From an uncultured Alphaproteobacteria bacterium (GTDB lineage: Bacteria > Pseudomonadota > Alphaproteobacteria > Rhodobacterales > Rhodobacteraceae): a stretch of DNA of 64,000 nucleotides. The notes beneath the pieces were generated by a model, which worked only from the letters and a program-made list of their open reading frames with translations, did no database searches and was not told the DNA's origin. Every line of letters starts with the position of its first letter. Position 1 is the stretch's first letter. Positions 27,687 to 36,586 of the stretch are shown here, one piece after another. A program made the position numbers and the translations under genes. The stretch spans positions 1 to 64,000 of the forward strand of contig CABZEW010000001.1 in assembly GCA_902524845.1 (NCBI GenBank), read 5' to 3'.

Positions 27687-28019
27687 TTAGCCTTTACATA
27701 AGCCTTGGGACACGTAATCCGTAGGTTGCGTGGTCTTGGAAGAAGTATATCTTTTATACTCATACTTTGTGATATACTGATTGCTTTCCATCATCACCAA
27801 TAATCCCTGTGCAAAAAATTTATTAAGCTTGTAGATATCCACTAATCCCCTCAAGTTTGGAACGAGACTTGTTTCAACTTCTAAAATACTTTCGTCAAAA
27901 AAAGAAATTGGATATTTTTTTCCATCGAATTTTATAAAGAAATGAACTTGCTCCTTAGTTCGCGCTAAGTCTTTTTTCACAGCATAGTTTTTTATCGATT
28001 TTATTAAATAATCGTCCAT
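27687..28019 (-). CDS. Protein of unknown function, 110 residues
   Basis: I do not recognise this gene. It codes for a soluble-looking 110-residue protein with no signal peptide or membrane segment. The middle part reads like a small alpha/beta domain (FFIKFDGKKYPISFFDES, then ETSLVPNLRGLVDIYKL). The C-terminal third has an aromatic and basic stretch KYEYKRYTS. It starts at a clear ATG and lies between the alpha/beta hydrolase (23-base gap) and the class IV aminotransferase (17-base gap), all minus strand, so it is almost surely expressed with them. Base composition is like its neighbours. That it is a real gene is likely; its role is not known. Confidence 0.65.
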   Translation of the reverse strand: MDDYLIKSIKNYAVKKDLARTKEQVHFFIKFDGKKYPISFFDESILEVETSLVPNLRGLVDIYKLNKFFAQGLLVMMESNQYITKYEYKRYTSSKTTQPTDYVSQGLCKG

Positions 28020-28042
28020 ATCTTCTAAGTCCTATACACAGT

Positions 28043-28819
28043 CTAATCCGTTTTTAAAAATTTTGTAACTATTTCTAAAAATTTTTTTGGTTGTTCAACG
28101 TGGACCCAGTGCCCCGCTTTAGCAACAGGAGCAAAATCGCTCAATGGAAAATTTTCTTTAATTATATTCTTGTGATCTGCCACACGATATTCAGACGAAT
28201 CACCATATAAAAATAGCGTATCTGTATTAGAGGCACCAATTACGAGGGGGAACTCACTGATAGAGACAGCATTTGTAATTAAAGATTTTAAATTAACACG
28301 CCAATAAAAGCTTTTCTTATCATTCAGCTTTAAGTTTTGCATCAAGAAAGATCTAAAGCTGATTTCCTTGAAATTTGTGAATAACTTGCTGTCAACTTCA
28401 GACCTGGATTTAAAACTGCTAAGATCAAGTGAAGATAAAACCTTTAAATAATTTTCAAAATTTGGTGGGTAAGTAACTGGGGCTATATCTACTACAACTA
28501 ATTTTGATACTAACCCTTGATGAAGTTTGTCTAAAACCATAGCAGACTTACCACCCATTGAATGCCCTATAATAGAGCTGCTTACTATTTTATGTTCTTC
28601 AAGAAATTTTTTTACGTCCTCTGCTAAATCGAAATAGGTATGCTTATCATTCCAGTCTGAGTCACCGTGGTTTCTAAGGTCAACAAGCCAAACGTTGAAC
28701 CCAAAATCTGAAAGAGCTTTTCCAATACCAAACCAATTTCTTTTTGACCCTAGAAGCCCATGCAAAATAACGACGTTGCTTGCATTACGCTCTCCAAACC
28801 GATTAAATGCTAAGCGCAT
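28043..28819 (-). CDS. Alpha/beta hydrolase, YbfF-like esterase
   Basis: 258 residues with the alpha/beta-hydrolase fold. The oxyanion motif is HGLLGSKRNW (20-29), the nucleophile S87 lies in IIGHSMGGKSAMV, and the C-terminal histidine is in AGHWVHVEQP. LVDLRNHGDSDW (46-57) is typical of the YbfF group, acyl-CoA or short-chain esterases. The substrate is unknown. It begins 6 bases after the end of the Fe-ADH gene on the minus strand. Confidence 0.85.
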   Translation of the reverse strand: MRLAFNRFGERNASNVVILHGLLGSKRNWFGIGKALSDFGFNVWLVDLRNHGDSDWNDKHTYFDLAEDVKKFLEEHKIVSSSIIGHSMGGKSAMVLDKLHQGLVSKLVVVDIAPVTYPPNFENYLKVLSSLDLSSFKSRSEVDSKLFTNFKEISFRSFLMQNLKLNDKKSFYWRVNLKSLITNAVSISEFPLVIGASNTDTLFLYGDSSEYRVADHKNIIKENFPLSDFAPVAKAGHWVHVEQPKKFLEIVTKFLKTD

Positions 28820-28825
28820 GAAATC

Positions 28826-30001
28826 TTACCAAATCGAGTGATATATATCGTAAGCATCTTGCTCACTAACCTCTCTTGGGTTATTTACTAGCAATCTGGT
28901 TTGCTTGATAGCGTCTTTAGCCATTGAAGCACAAGCATCTTCAGGAATCGAAACATCTCGCAATTTTTGTGGAAGGCCCAACTCTTTAGATAAATCCACC
29001 AATTTTTCTGTAAATAGCGAAGCATTTGTTTGATTATTATTTCCCATCTTCTCATTTGGAAAAAGAAAAGGAAGTAGCTCAGCATATTTTTTAGCTGCCC
29101 ACGCATCTACCGCATTGAAACGTAGCACAGCTGGAAGAACAAGTGCATTCGATAATCCATGAGTTATATGAAAACTCCCCCCAAGAGGATAAGCGAGCGC
29201 GTGGACTGCGGCCACAGGAGAGTTTGCAAATGCCATTCCAGCTAACATTGATCCAAGTAACATTTTTCCTCTCGCTTGCAAGTTTTTTGGATCCGAGACA
29301 GCCGCTCTAATCGAACTCCCCAAGAGTACTAATGCCTCCTTTGCAAGAATTCCAGATATAGGATTGTTATTTTTATTTTTTGATGCATAGGATTCGATAG
29401 CATGCACCATTGCATCAATTCCAGTTGCGGCAGTGGTTTCTGCGGGTAATCCTAATGTTAGAGCCGGATCCAATACCGCGAAGTCTGGAAGGATAATTGG
29501 CGTAGAAACTCCTCTTTTTTCATCACCGTCCACAGTAATAATTGAAACGGGAGTAACCTCAGACCCAGTTCCCGCAGTAGTCGGAATTAAGCAAAGAGGT
29601 AATCTGGGGCCCGTGGCATTCGCTACTCCCCATGCACTTTCTAAATCTTCTCCTGACCCCAAAACCAAAGCCGTTAGCTTGGCAACATCCATCGAAGAAC
29701 CTCCTCCAAATCCAACTACCCCGGTACAACCTATATCTTTTCCAACACTTATTGCTTTTTCCAAAGTTTTAAGCGAAGGATCTGCCTCCACATCATCAAA
29801 TAGAGTTACGGTAGCATCATACTTTTCAAGATTTTTTAACAAGTCTTCATAAAGTCCTAAATTGGTTAATCCTCTATCAGTTACAAGAAGAATTCTATCA
29901 CCCATTAATTTTGAAAATGGGCTGGCATCTTTTGCCACGTTTGCACCATAAATAATTCTAGGTGTGGTATTAAAATTAAATGAGGTAATTTCTTCAATCA
30001 T
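28826..30001 (-). CDS. Iron-containing (group III) alcohol dehydrogenase
   Basis: 391 residues of the Fe-ADH family. GVVGFGGGSSMDVAKLTA (about 95-112) binds NAD. The metal ligands are in TGIDAMVHAIESY and HALAYPLGGSFHITHGLSNA, with the spaced histidines intact. Members oxidise alcohols, 4-hydroxybutyrate or lactaldehyde; the substrate here cannot be read. It heads a four-gene minus-strand run and is divergent from argG, 120 bases away. Confidence 0.9.
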   Translation of the reverse strand: MIEEITSFNFNTTPRIIYGANVAKDASPFSKLMGDRILLVTDRGLTNLGLYEDLLKNLEKYDATVTLFDDVEADPSLKTLEKAISVGKDIGCTGVVGFGGGSSMDVAKLTALVLGSGEDLESAWGVANATGPRLPLCLIPTTAGTGSEVTPVSIITVDGDEKRGVSTPIILPDFAVLDPALTLGLPAETTAATGIDAMVHAIESYASKNKNNNPISGILAKEALVLLGSSIRAAVSDPKNLQARGKMLLGSMLAGMAFANSPVAAVHALAYPLGGSFHITHGLSNALVLPAVLRFNAVDAWAAKKYAELLPFLFPNEKMGNNNQTNASLFTEKLVDLSKELGLPQKLRDVSIPEDACASMAKDAIKQTRLLVNNPREVSEQDAYDIYHSIW

Positions 30002-30029
30002 GGCAAACCTTTCTGGTCTTGTTTATAAT
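30001..30029 (+). promoter_or_regulatory. Candidate argG promoter
   Basis: A perfect TATAAT at 30024-30029; TGGCAA (30001-30006) lies 17 bases upstream but matches the -35 only 3 of 6. It would give an 85-base leader before argG that includes the dyad at 30081-30093. Confidence 0.3.
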
Positions 30030-30080
30030 ATTTTACACAATTTAAAATCTGTGTTCTAAGTTTGAATAGATAGACAAACA

Positions 30081-30093
30081 CTGTCAATGACAG
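30081..30093 (+). promoter_or_regulatory. Dyad in the argG leader
   Basis: CTGTCA, one A, then TGACAG: a perfect 6-base dyad 28 bases before the argG ATG. It could be a dimeric repressor site or a short RNA hairpin; the single-base loop is against a hairpin. No ArgR box of the E. coli type is seen. Confidence 0.35.
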
Positions 30094-30121
30094 AAATTTT
30101 TGGAAGGAAAGGACGCCACAT

Positions 30122-31342
30122 ATGGCACAGAAGAAAAAAGTGGTTCTTGCTTTTTCCGGTGGGCTTGACACTTCAGTTATATTGAAATGGCTACAAACTG
30201 AGTTAGATTACGAAGTAATTTGTTTCACCGCCGATCTTGGGCAGGCTGAAGAGCTAGAGGCTGCGCGAGATAAGGCTCTCTTACTCGGCATTAAACCAGA
30301 GCATATCTTTATCGAAGATCTTACTGAAGAATTCGTTAGAGATTATGTTTTCCCAATGTTTAGATGTAATACCGTATATGAAGGTCAATACTTGCTGGGA
30401 ACATCTATAGCAAGACCACTTATCTCTAAAAGGCTAATCGAGATTGCCGATATCGTAGGCGCTGAATTGATAAGTCATGGAGCTACGGGAAAAGGAAATG
30501 ACCAGGTACGTTTTGAATTAGCGGCATACTCTCTTAATCCAGATATAAAAATTATTGCTCCCTGGAGGAAATGGGACCTCAGTAGTAGAACAAAATTAAT
30601 AGCCTTTGCGGAAAAGCACCAGATTCCCATAGCAGCAAATAAAGCAGGGGAACCCCCTTTTTCAGTAGATGCTAATTTATTACATACGTCGTCAGAAGGT
30701 TTAATTCTAGAAGATCCAGCGGATGAGGCCCCAGAATATGTTTATCAAAGGACAAATAACCCAGAATCAGCACCTGATAAACCCGATTATATTACCGTCT
30801 GCTTTAATAATGGAGATCCAATAAAGATTGATGGAAAAGACTACTCGCCTGCAAATTTACTTACAAAACTTAATGAGCTTGGAAACCGTCATGGAATAGG
30901 AAGACTCGATTTAGTTGAGAATAGATTTGTGGGAATGAAATCAAGAGGCATTTATGAAACACCGGGTGGAACTATACTTCTGCAAGCTCATAGAGCAATT
31001 GAGAGTTTAACCCTTGATAGTGGATCTGCGCATCTCAAAGATGACATAATGCCGAGATATGCTGAGTTGATTTACAATGGCCTTTGGTTTACCCCCGAAA
31101 GGAATCTATTGCAGACCTTAATTGATAAAAGCCAGGATAATGTCGAAGGAACCGTTAAGCTTAAATTATATAAAGGGAATGTCTCCGTTGTAAGTAGATC
31201 CTCACCGAAAAGTCTGTATTCCAAACAATTAGTAACTTTCGAAGACGATGAAGGTTACTACAACCAAGGTGATGCTGAAGGCTTTATAAAGCTTAACGCC
31301 CTACGGTTACGTGAATTGGCACGAAGAACTAAAAAAGATTAA
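30122..31342 (+). CDS. argG: Argininosuccinate synthase
   Basis: Condenses citrulline and aspartate using ATP. The 406-residue protein has the ATP loop [13 protein letters not shown] (7-19), [14 protein letters not shown] and [10 protein letters not shown], as in the long alphaproteobacterial form. The ATG is preceded by a strong GGAAGGAAAGG. The 120-base leader holds a -10 candidate (30024-30029) and a dyad CTGTCA-A-TGACAG at 30081-30093. The partner argH is at 11320. The end overlaps yggT by 4 bases tail to tail. Confidence 0.97.
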   Translation: MAQKKKVVLAFSGGLDTSVILKWLQTELDYEVICFTADLGQAEELEAARDKALLLGIKPEHIFIEDLTEEFVRDYVFPMFRCNTVYEGQYLLGTSIARPLISKRLIEIADIVGAELISHGATGKGNDQVRFELAAYSLNPDIKIIAPWRKWDLSSRTKLIAFAEKHQIPIAANKAGEPPFSVDANLLHTSSEGLILEDPADEAPEYVYQRTNNPESAPDKPDYITVCFNNGDPIKIDGKDYSPANLLTKLNELGNRHGIGRLDLVENRFVGMKSRGIYETPGGTILLQAHRAIESLTLDSGSAHLKDDIMPRYAELIYNGLWFTPERNLLQTLIDKSQDNVEGTVKLKLYKGNVSVVSRSSPKSLYSKQLVTFEDDEGYYNQGDAEGFIKLNALRLRELARRTKKD

Positions 31343-31626
31343 TAAAAATTACCTATGTTATTTCTTATGATTATTTGTAAAGCCAAAATAGCTATAAAAA
31401 CAATCAAAGGAGCAAAGTCGATTGAACCTGTGTAAGGCATTCTCCGTCTAATTGGACCATACAGAGGCTCTAACACTTGGTTTACACCACGCCAAATCTG
31501 ATTAATAAGTGGCTGATTTATGTTAAGAATATTGAAGTTTAAGAGCCAACTAAGAACAATTTGAGCTATTATGACGTACTTCAACACGTCGAGTATCATG
31601 TGAATGATTTGAAGTATAGAGACCAA
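31339..31626 (-). CDS. YggT family membrane protein
   Basis: 95 residues with two membrane segments (about 5-30 and 70-90) around the conserved loop [15 protein letters not shown], which marks the YggT family (a homologue supports osmotic or Sec-related functions elsewhere; role unclear). A TTG at 31626 is the likely start: AGGAG lies six bases upstream and no other start fits. It is convergent with argG, overlapping by 4 bases, and stands alone on the minus strand. Confidence 0.85.
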   Translation of the reverse strand: MVSILQIIHMILDVLKYVIIAQIVLSWLLNFNILNINQPLINQIWRGVNQVLEPLYGPIRRRMPYTGSIDFAPLIVFIAILALQIIIRNNIGNFY

Positions 31627-31718
31627 AACGAACTCCTAGAAAAACCGTATTACATTGTAAAGATAGTTAATAATTAATAAAATAAAAGCAGAAAATATAA
31701 ACAAATGGCAAGCTATTA

Positions 31719-33041
31719 ATGAAAAATAAAATAAAGGTGTACTCATGGATGTTGTTCGATTGGGCTTGTCAACCAATACATACCTTGATTGCCACTTTTA
31801 TATTTGGTCCCTATTTTGTGCAGGCAGTTGTAGATAATCCTGTTGAGGGCCAGGCATTAATTGGAATGGCTGTTACAGTCTCTGGAGTAGTTGTGGCTAT
31901 CTTTTCGCCGATTTTAGGGGCGGTAGCCGATCAAACCCAGAAAAGAAAGCCATGGATTCTAATGTTTTCAGTTTTTTTTGTAATTTCTACTTTTTGTTTA
32001 TGGTACGCCGAGCCAAACCAGGAAAATACGTTCTGGGTTTTATTTGCTTACACAGTTGCTTTTATTGCAGCCGATTTTTCGACAGTCTTTACAAATGCTA
32101 TGATGCCAAGCCTCGAGAAACCGGAAAAGCTTGGAAAGCTATCAGGAGCAGGCTGGGGGCTAGGTTACCTTGGCGGATTAATCTCCCTTATAATAATGTT
32201 GGGCTTATTTGTTGAGCAAGAAAGCGGTTTAACATTACTAGGTAGCAATCCAGCACTGGGATTAGATCCCATAGAAAGAGAGGGTACCAGAATTGTAGGT
32301 CCATTGACGGCCCTTTGGTATGCTATTTTTATCATACCATTTTTTGCATTTGTCCCTGACATAAAGATGACAACGCCATCTCAACTGAATGTGACAAAGG
32401 CACTTAAAGATCTATTTTTAAATATTGTAAACTTAAGAAATCAACCATCTTTAGGTTGGTTTTTAGTAGCCTCAATGTTCTATAGAGATGCTATGAATGG
32501 AATTTTTTTCTTTGGTGGAATTTACGCAGCTGGCGTATTGGAGATGAATACGGTGCAGCTGGGTATTTTTGGAATTTTGGCGGCCACAACTGGTACAATT
32601 GGCGCATATTGGGGTGGTGCTTTGGACAGCAAATATGGATCTAAATTTTGTATCAGCATAATGCTTGGAGGTCTTGTCATTGTAACCCTTGTGATCTTTG
32701 GTTTAAGTAGAACAGAATTCTATGGATTTCCATTGGACCCGAAGTCTAATACACCTGATATAATTTTCTACATAGCGGGCGGGTTACTTGGTTTTGTCAG
32801 TGGACCAATCCAATCTGCTTCTCGCACATTATTAGTTTTCCTAGCTAACAAAAAACAAATAACTGAAAGCTTTGGTCTCTACGCCCTTGTAGGTAGGGCC
32901 ACAGCGTTTTTGGCTCCAGCTCTTATTTCTTGGTTTACTTTTGCTAGTGGATCACAGCAAATTGGTTTAGTGCCGATTATTATTTTACTATTTATAGGGT
33001 GGTATTTACTTCGTTTTGTAAATGTTAAAAGCACTGAATGA
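31719..33041 (+). CDS. UMF1-family MFS transporter
   Basis: 440 residues, about 12 membrane helices. SWMLFDWACQPIHTLI at the N-terminus and GAVADQTQKRKPWI (loop 2-3, the MFS motif A analogue) identify the UMF1/Atg22-like branch of the major facilitator superfamily. The substrate is unknown; Atg22 exports amino acids from the yeast vacuole. The stop overlaps the next gene (ATGA), which encodes a phytase-like esterase, the same pairing that I remember from Rhodobacterales. Confidence 0.87.
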   Translation: MKNKIKVYSWMLFDWACQPIHTLIATFIFGPYFVQAVVDNPVEGQALIGMAVTVSGVVVAIFSPILGAVADQTQKRKPWILMFSVFFVISTFCLWYAEPNQENTFWVLFAYTVAFIAADFSTVFTNAMMPSLEKPEKLGKLSGAGWGLGYLGGLISLIIMLGLFVEQESGLTLLGSNPALGLDPIEREGTRIVGPLTALWYAIFIIPFFAFVPDIKMTTPSQLNVTKALKDLFLNIVNLRNQPSLGWFLVASMFYRDAMNGIFFFGGIYAAGVLEMNTVQLGIFGILAATTGTIGAYWGGALDSKYGSKFCISIMLGGLVIVTLVIFGLSRTEFYGFPLDPKSNTPDIIFYIAGGLLGFVSGPIQSASRTLLVFLANKKQITESFGLYALVGRATAFLAPALISWFTFASGSQQIGLVPIIILLFIGWYLLRFVNVKSTE

Positions 33042-33934
33042 TGAAATATATTGTTTTTGCCCTGTTAATTTTTTTTGTAATAATACCAACACTTAAAGCT
33101 GACATTAAGGAATGGCAGTTAGAACAAGTTGGGTTTTTAAATATCGATAGAAGCGAAAAAGATTATGGTGGGTTCTCTGGTCTTGTAATTATGAATGGGG
33201 GAACCAAAGCTCTAGTTGTCACTGATAAGTCATTTTTTTTTGTTCTAGAATTGCGTCGTGACGAAAATGAGAATTTAATCGGATATTCGGTGATCAGAAA
33301 GGGTCGAATTTTGTCGAGCAAGGGAAAGCATTTAAACGGTCGAAATACAGATAGTGAATCGATTGTCATCGATAAAAACAATAATTACTATATTTCATTT
33401 GAGTCAAATCACAGAATAATGATGCATGCGAAAGTTGAGGGTAAAGGTGTCTTTATTCCTAAACATCCAATGTTCAGAAAACTATCTGTAAACAAAGGTA
33501 TAGAGGCTCTAGCAATTGATGGTGAAGATCGTTTGATAGCAATACCAGAAAGACCTCCTTTGAGCATTTCCGATATTCCAATATTCAGATTACAAAATAA
33601 TAAATGGGATATCATCAAATATATTAAAATAAAGGATAACTTCCTGATAACTGATGCAGATTTTTTGCCCCAGGGGCTTTTATTGGTCCTTGAACGTAAT
33701 TTCTCATGGACCCAAGGCTTTAAAACTAGATTTAGATTAATTTCTCTAGATAATTTTGATGATACAAAACCTATCACAGTTTTTACTTCAACAGCTAATC
33801 AATTTGACAATTTAGAGGGCATGGCTTTATGGAAAGATAAAAAAGGGGAAATGCGTATTTTAACTGTATCTGATGATAACTTTCATCCTTTGCAGCGAAG
33901 TGAGATAAGAGAATTTTTTTTAAAGTATGAATAA
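33038..33934 (+). CDS. Esterase-like activity of phytase family protein (exported)
   Basis: 298 residues. An N-terminal signal peptide ([19 protein letters not shown], cleaved near KAD) exports it. The body repeats beta-propeller-like strands: [21 protein letters not shown]-like segments, [18 protein letters not shown] and [10 protein letters not shown]. This is the pattern of the phytase-like esterase family (PF13449 from memory). Whether it is a phosphatase or esterase is open. Its start overlaps the end of the UMF1 gene by four bases, and dapD follows 17 bases on. Confidence 0.8.
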   Translation: MMKYIVFALLIFFVIIPTLKADIKEWQLEQVGFLNIDRSEKDYGGFSGLVIMNGGTKALVVTDKSFFFVLELRRDENENLIGYSVIRKGRILSSKGKHLNGRNTDSESIVIDKNNNYYISFESNHRIMMHAKVEGKGVFIPKHPMFRKLSVNKGIEALAIDGEDRLIAIPERPPLSISDIPIFRLQNNKWDIIKYIKIKDNFLITDADFLPQGLLLVLERNFSWTQGFKTRFRLISLDNFDDTKPITVFTSTANQFDNLEGMALWKDKKGEMRILTVSDDNFHPLQRSEIREFFLKYE

Positions 33935-33951
33935 CAATTGAAGGAAACACT

Positions 33952-34779
33952 ATGGAAAATAAAGATCTGGAAAACGCAATCGAAACTTCCTGGGAGATCA
34001 GAGAAAAAATAAATGAAAAAACAGTTGGGAAAACTAAAGCAGCTGTAGAACAAACTTTGAATCTTCTGGGCAGCGGGAAGTTAAGAGTAGCAGAAAAACA
34101 GGTCTCAGGTGAGTGGGTAGTGAATCAATGGACAAAAAAAGCGGTTTTATTGAGTTTTAGGCTCAGAGAAATGGAATTGCAAAAAGGAGGTCCACAAAAT
34201 TCAACCTGGTGGGACAAAGTAGATAACAAATTTAAAGGTTGGGGTGAAGCGGAATGGCGCCAAAAAAATTTCCGCGCTGTTCCTAACACTGTCGTTAGAG
34301 CATCGGCCTTCATCGGCGAAAATGTTGTTCTAATGCCCTCATTTGTAAATCTTGGTGCATACGTAGATAGTGGGACAATGGTAGATACTTGGGCAACAGT
34401 TGGATCTTGTGCTCAGATAGGGAAAAATGTACATCTCTCAGGTGGAGTTGGAATAGGAGGTGTATTAGAACCAATGCAAGCATCGCCTACAATTATCGAA
34501 GACAACTGCTTTATTGGAGCAAGGTCAGAAATTGTAGAAGGCTGCATTGTCAGAGAGGGAGCAGTAGTCGGCATGGGTGTTTTTATTGGAAAATCTACAA
34601 AAATTTTTAATAGAGAAAATGGTGAAACGACTTATGGAGAAATACCTCCTTACTCTGTAGTTGTGTCAGGTTCTATTCCATCTAAAGGTGGGGTAAACCT
34701 CTATTGTGCGGTAATAGTCAAGCAGGTAGATGAAAAAACAAGAAGTAAAACCTCTATAAATGATTTATTACGAGAATAA
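33952..34779 (+). CDS. dapD: 2,3,4,5-tetrahydropyridine-2,6-dicarboxylate N-succinyltransferase
   Basis: Succinylates tetrahydrodipicolinate in the lysine/diaminopimelate pathway. The 275-residue protein carries the left-handed beta-helix hexapeptide repeats (about residues 105-240: [50 protein letters not shown]). An AAGGAAA precedes the ATG. dapE follows after 2 bases, so the two successive steps of the pathway are probably translated together. lysA lies elsewhere (9956). Confidence 0.96.
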   Translation: MENKDLENAIETSWEIREKINEKTVGKTKAAVEQTLNLLGSGKLRVAEKQVSGEWVVNQWTKKAVLLSFRLREMELQKGGPQNSTWWDKVDNKFKGWGEAEWRQKNFRAVPNTVVRASAFIGENVVLMPSFVNLGAYVDSGTMVDTWATVGSCAQIGKNVHLSGGVGIGGVLEPMQASPTIIEDNCFIGARSEIVEGCIVREGAVVGMGVFIGKSTKIFNRENGETTYGEIPPYSVVVSGSIPSKGGVNLYCAVIVKQVDEKTRSKTSINDLLRE

Positions 34780-34781
34780 TC

Positions 34782-35942
34782 ATGACTAAATTGATAGATG
34801 ATCCAATATTATTGACAAAAAAACTTATTGGTTTTAGGTCAATTACTCCAGACGATGGAGGGTCTCTAGAATTTATTGCGTCATTTGTTAAGCAATTAGG
34901 TTTTAAAACGAAAGTTTTCTCCACCCAAGGTGTGACAAACCTGTTTGCGCGGTGGTCTCCAAAGTCGGGTTTTAAGAGAACCCTAGCCTTTAACGGTCAT
35001 GTAGATGTAGTTCCACCAGGAAATGAAAGTTTATGGGACAGTGATCCATTCAATGGAGACATTAGAAACGAGCGAGTTTTTGGGAGAGGCTCAGTAGATA
35101 TGAAATCATCTGTTGCAGCGTTTCTTGTTGCTCTTAAAGAGATCATTGAGGAAGAAGGGCCTAGTTGCTCATTCGTACTTTTAATTACCAGCGATGAGGA
35201 AGGTAGCGCTGAATACGGTACAAAAGAACTGCTGAATTGGGTTGTTAAAAATAAAGAAGTTATTGATGACTGTCTCGTTGGTGAGCCTACCTCTTCCAAG
35301 TTCGTGGGCGATACGATAAAAATTGGAAGACGTGGTTCTTTAAGCGGGTTTATCGTTTGTAGAGGAAAGCAGGGTCATATAGCTTATCCTGACAAAGCAG
35401 TTAACCCAGTCGAAGAGCTAATTCACTTTCTTAGCAAATTAAAATCTCTCAAGCTAGACGATGGAAGTGAATTTTTTGAACCCTCTAGTTTGAACATCTC
35501 AACGATAGATACAAATAATAATGCATTGAATGTTATACCAGAGAATTCCTATGCTAATTTCAACGTGCGTTTTAATGATCAGCATTCATGTTCATCGCTC
35601 ATAAAAAAAATAGACACGCTGGCGTCCAAACATAATGAAGTATCTGATGCCACTCTGGAAATTAAGTATAAATGTTCTGGTGAAAGCTTTTTGACTGAGC
35701 CAGGTCGACTTTCAGATCTATTAATTACTTCTATAAAAGATGCCGCGGGTGTAGATTGTAAACTTTCTACTGGAGGCGGAACATCAGATGCTCGTTTTAT
35801 GCGAAATTACTGCCCTGTTGTTGAATTTGGTTTAGTAGGTGATACCATGCACCAGATCAACGAAAATACAAAGGTCGATGATATTGTTTTGCTAAAAGAT
35901 ATCTATAAAAATTTTTTGAAAAACTACAATAAGAAAGTTTAA
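34782..35942 (+). CDS. dapE: Succinyl-diaminopimelate desuccinylase
   Basis: 386-residue M20 metallopeptidase-type amidohydrolase. The zinc ligands are in FNGHVDVVPPG (about 68-78), GRGSVDMKS, SDEEGS and the C-terminal GGGTSDARF. These motifs favour DapE over the related ArgE. It frees diaminopimelate from the succinyl intermediate produced after dapD. It is followed after 3 bases by mce, whose function is unrelated, so the operon is mixed. Confidence 0.95.
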   Translation: MTKLIDDPILLTKKLIGFRSITPDDGGSLEFIASFVKQLGFKTKVFSTQGVTNLFARWSPKSGFKRTLAFNGHVDVVPPGNESLWDSDPFNGDIRNERVFGRGSVDMKSSVAAFLVALKEIIEEEGPSCSFVLLITSDEEGSAEYGTKELLNWVVKNKEVIDDCLVGEPTSSKFVGDTIKIGRRGSLSGFIVCRGKQGHIAYPDKAVNPVEELIHFLSKLKSLKLDDGSEFFEPSSLNISTIDTNNNALNVIPENSYANFNVRFNDQHSCSSLIKKIDTLASKHNEVSDATLEIKYKCSGESFLTEPGRLSDLLITSIKDAAGVDCKLSTGGGTSDARFMRNYCPVVEFGLVGDTMHQINENTKVDDIVLLKDIYKNFLKNYNKKV

Positions 35943-35945
35943 AAA

Positions 35946-36350
35946 ATGATTGGAAAACTGAACCATATCGCTATAGCAACACCCCAATTAGATGAGGCGA
36001 TAAAAACCTACAAAAATATGCTGGGAGTGAAAATTAGCGCTCCAATGGATCAAATAGATCATGGCGTTAAGGTGGTGTTTATTGAATTACCGAATACCAA
36101 AATAGAATTGCTGGAGCCTCTGGGAGAAAAGAGCCCAATAAAAAACTTCCTTGAAAAGAATAAAAAAGGCGGCATCCACCATATTTGTTTTGAAGTAGAG
36201 GACATTAATAGTGCTATTTTGAGCCTTGAAAAAGATGGTGCAACTGTATTAGGCGATGGAAATGCTAAAATAGGTGCACATGGTAATCCAGTAATTTTTC
36301 TACACCCCAAGGATTTTAATGGAACTCTCATCGAGTTAGAGGAAGTCTAA
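35946..36350 (+). CDS. mce: Methylmalonyl-CoA epimerase
   Basis: 134-residue vicinal-oxygen-chelate protein. IGKLNHIAIATPQLDEAI at the N-terminus, IELLEPLGEKSPI and GGIHHICFEVEDI give the His and Glu metal ligands. It interconverts (2R)- and (2S)-methylmalonyl-CoA, and in the ethylmalonyl-CoA pathway also acts on ethylmalonyl-CoA epimers. This fits with mcl1 at 6486 (propionyl-CoA release). No mutase or crotonyl-CoA reductase is in the window. DUF1467 starts 2 bases downstream. Confidence 0.93.
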   Translation: MIGKLNHIAIATPQLDEAIKTYKNMLGVKISAPMDQIDHGVKVVFIELPNTKIELLEPLGEKSPIKNFLEKNKKGGIHHICFEVEDINSAILSLEKDGATVLGDGNAKIGAHGNPVIFLHPKDFNGTLIELEEV

Positions 36351-36352
36351 AA

Positions 36353-36580
36353 ATGACAATAACATCTGCAATAGTTTTATTATCTGTATACTGGTTTATT
36401 ACTTTATTTATAGTTCTACCAATAAATGTAACCACTCAAACCGATGATAGGAATGTTATTGAAGGAACTGCACCTTCGTCACCAGTTAACCCTAATCTTA
36501 AGCGCAAGTTTTCCATTACTACCGTAATTTCTATTATTCTTTGGATACCAACCTGTTTAATAATCAACCTATTCTATTAA
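36353..36580 (+). CDS. DUF1467 family membrane protein
   Basis: 75 residues with two membrane segments (about 5-26 and 52-73) separated by a polar loop. The opening MTITSAIVLLSVYWFITLF, then VLPINVTTQ and the P-x-N/D-P-x-L-x-R-K-F loop, match the alphaproteobacterial DUF1467 family, which has no known function and lies next to mce in Rhodobacterales. It is the last gene of the plus-strand run from UMF1. Only 6 bases separate its stop from that of aspS on the other strand. Confidence 0.85.
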   Translation: MTITSAIVLLSVYWFITLFIVLPINVTTQTDDRNVIEGTAPSSPVNPNLKRKFSITTVISIILWIPTCLIINLFY

Positions 36581-36586
36581 CTTAAC

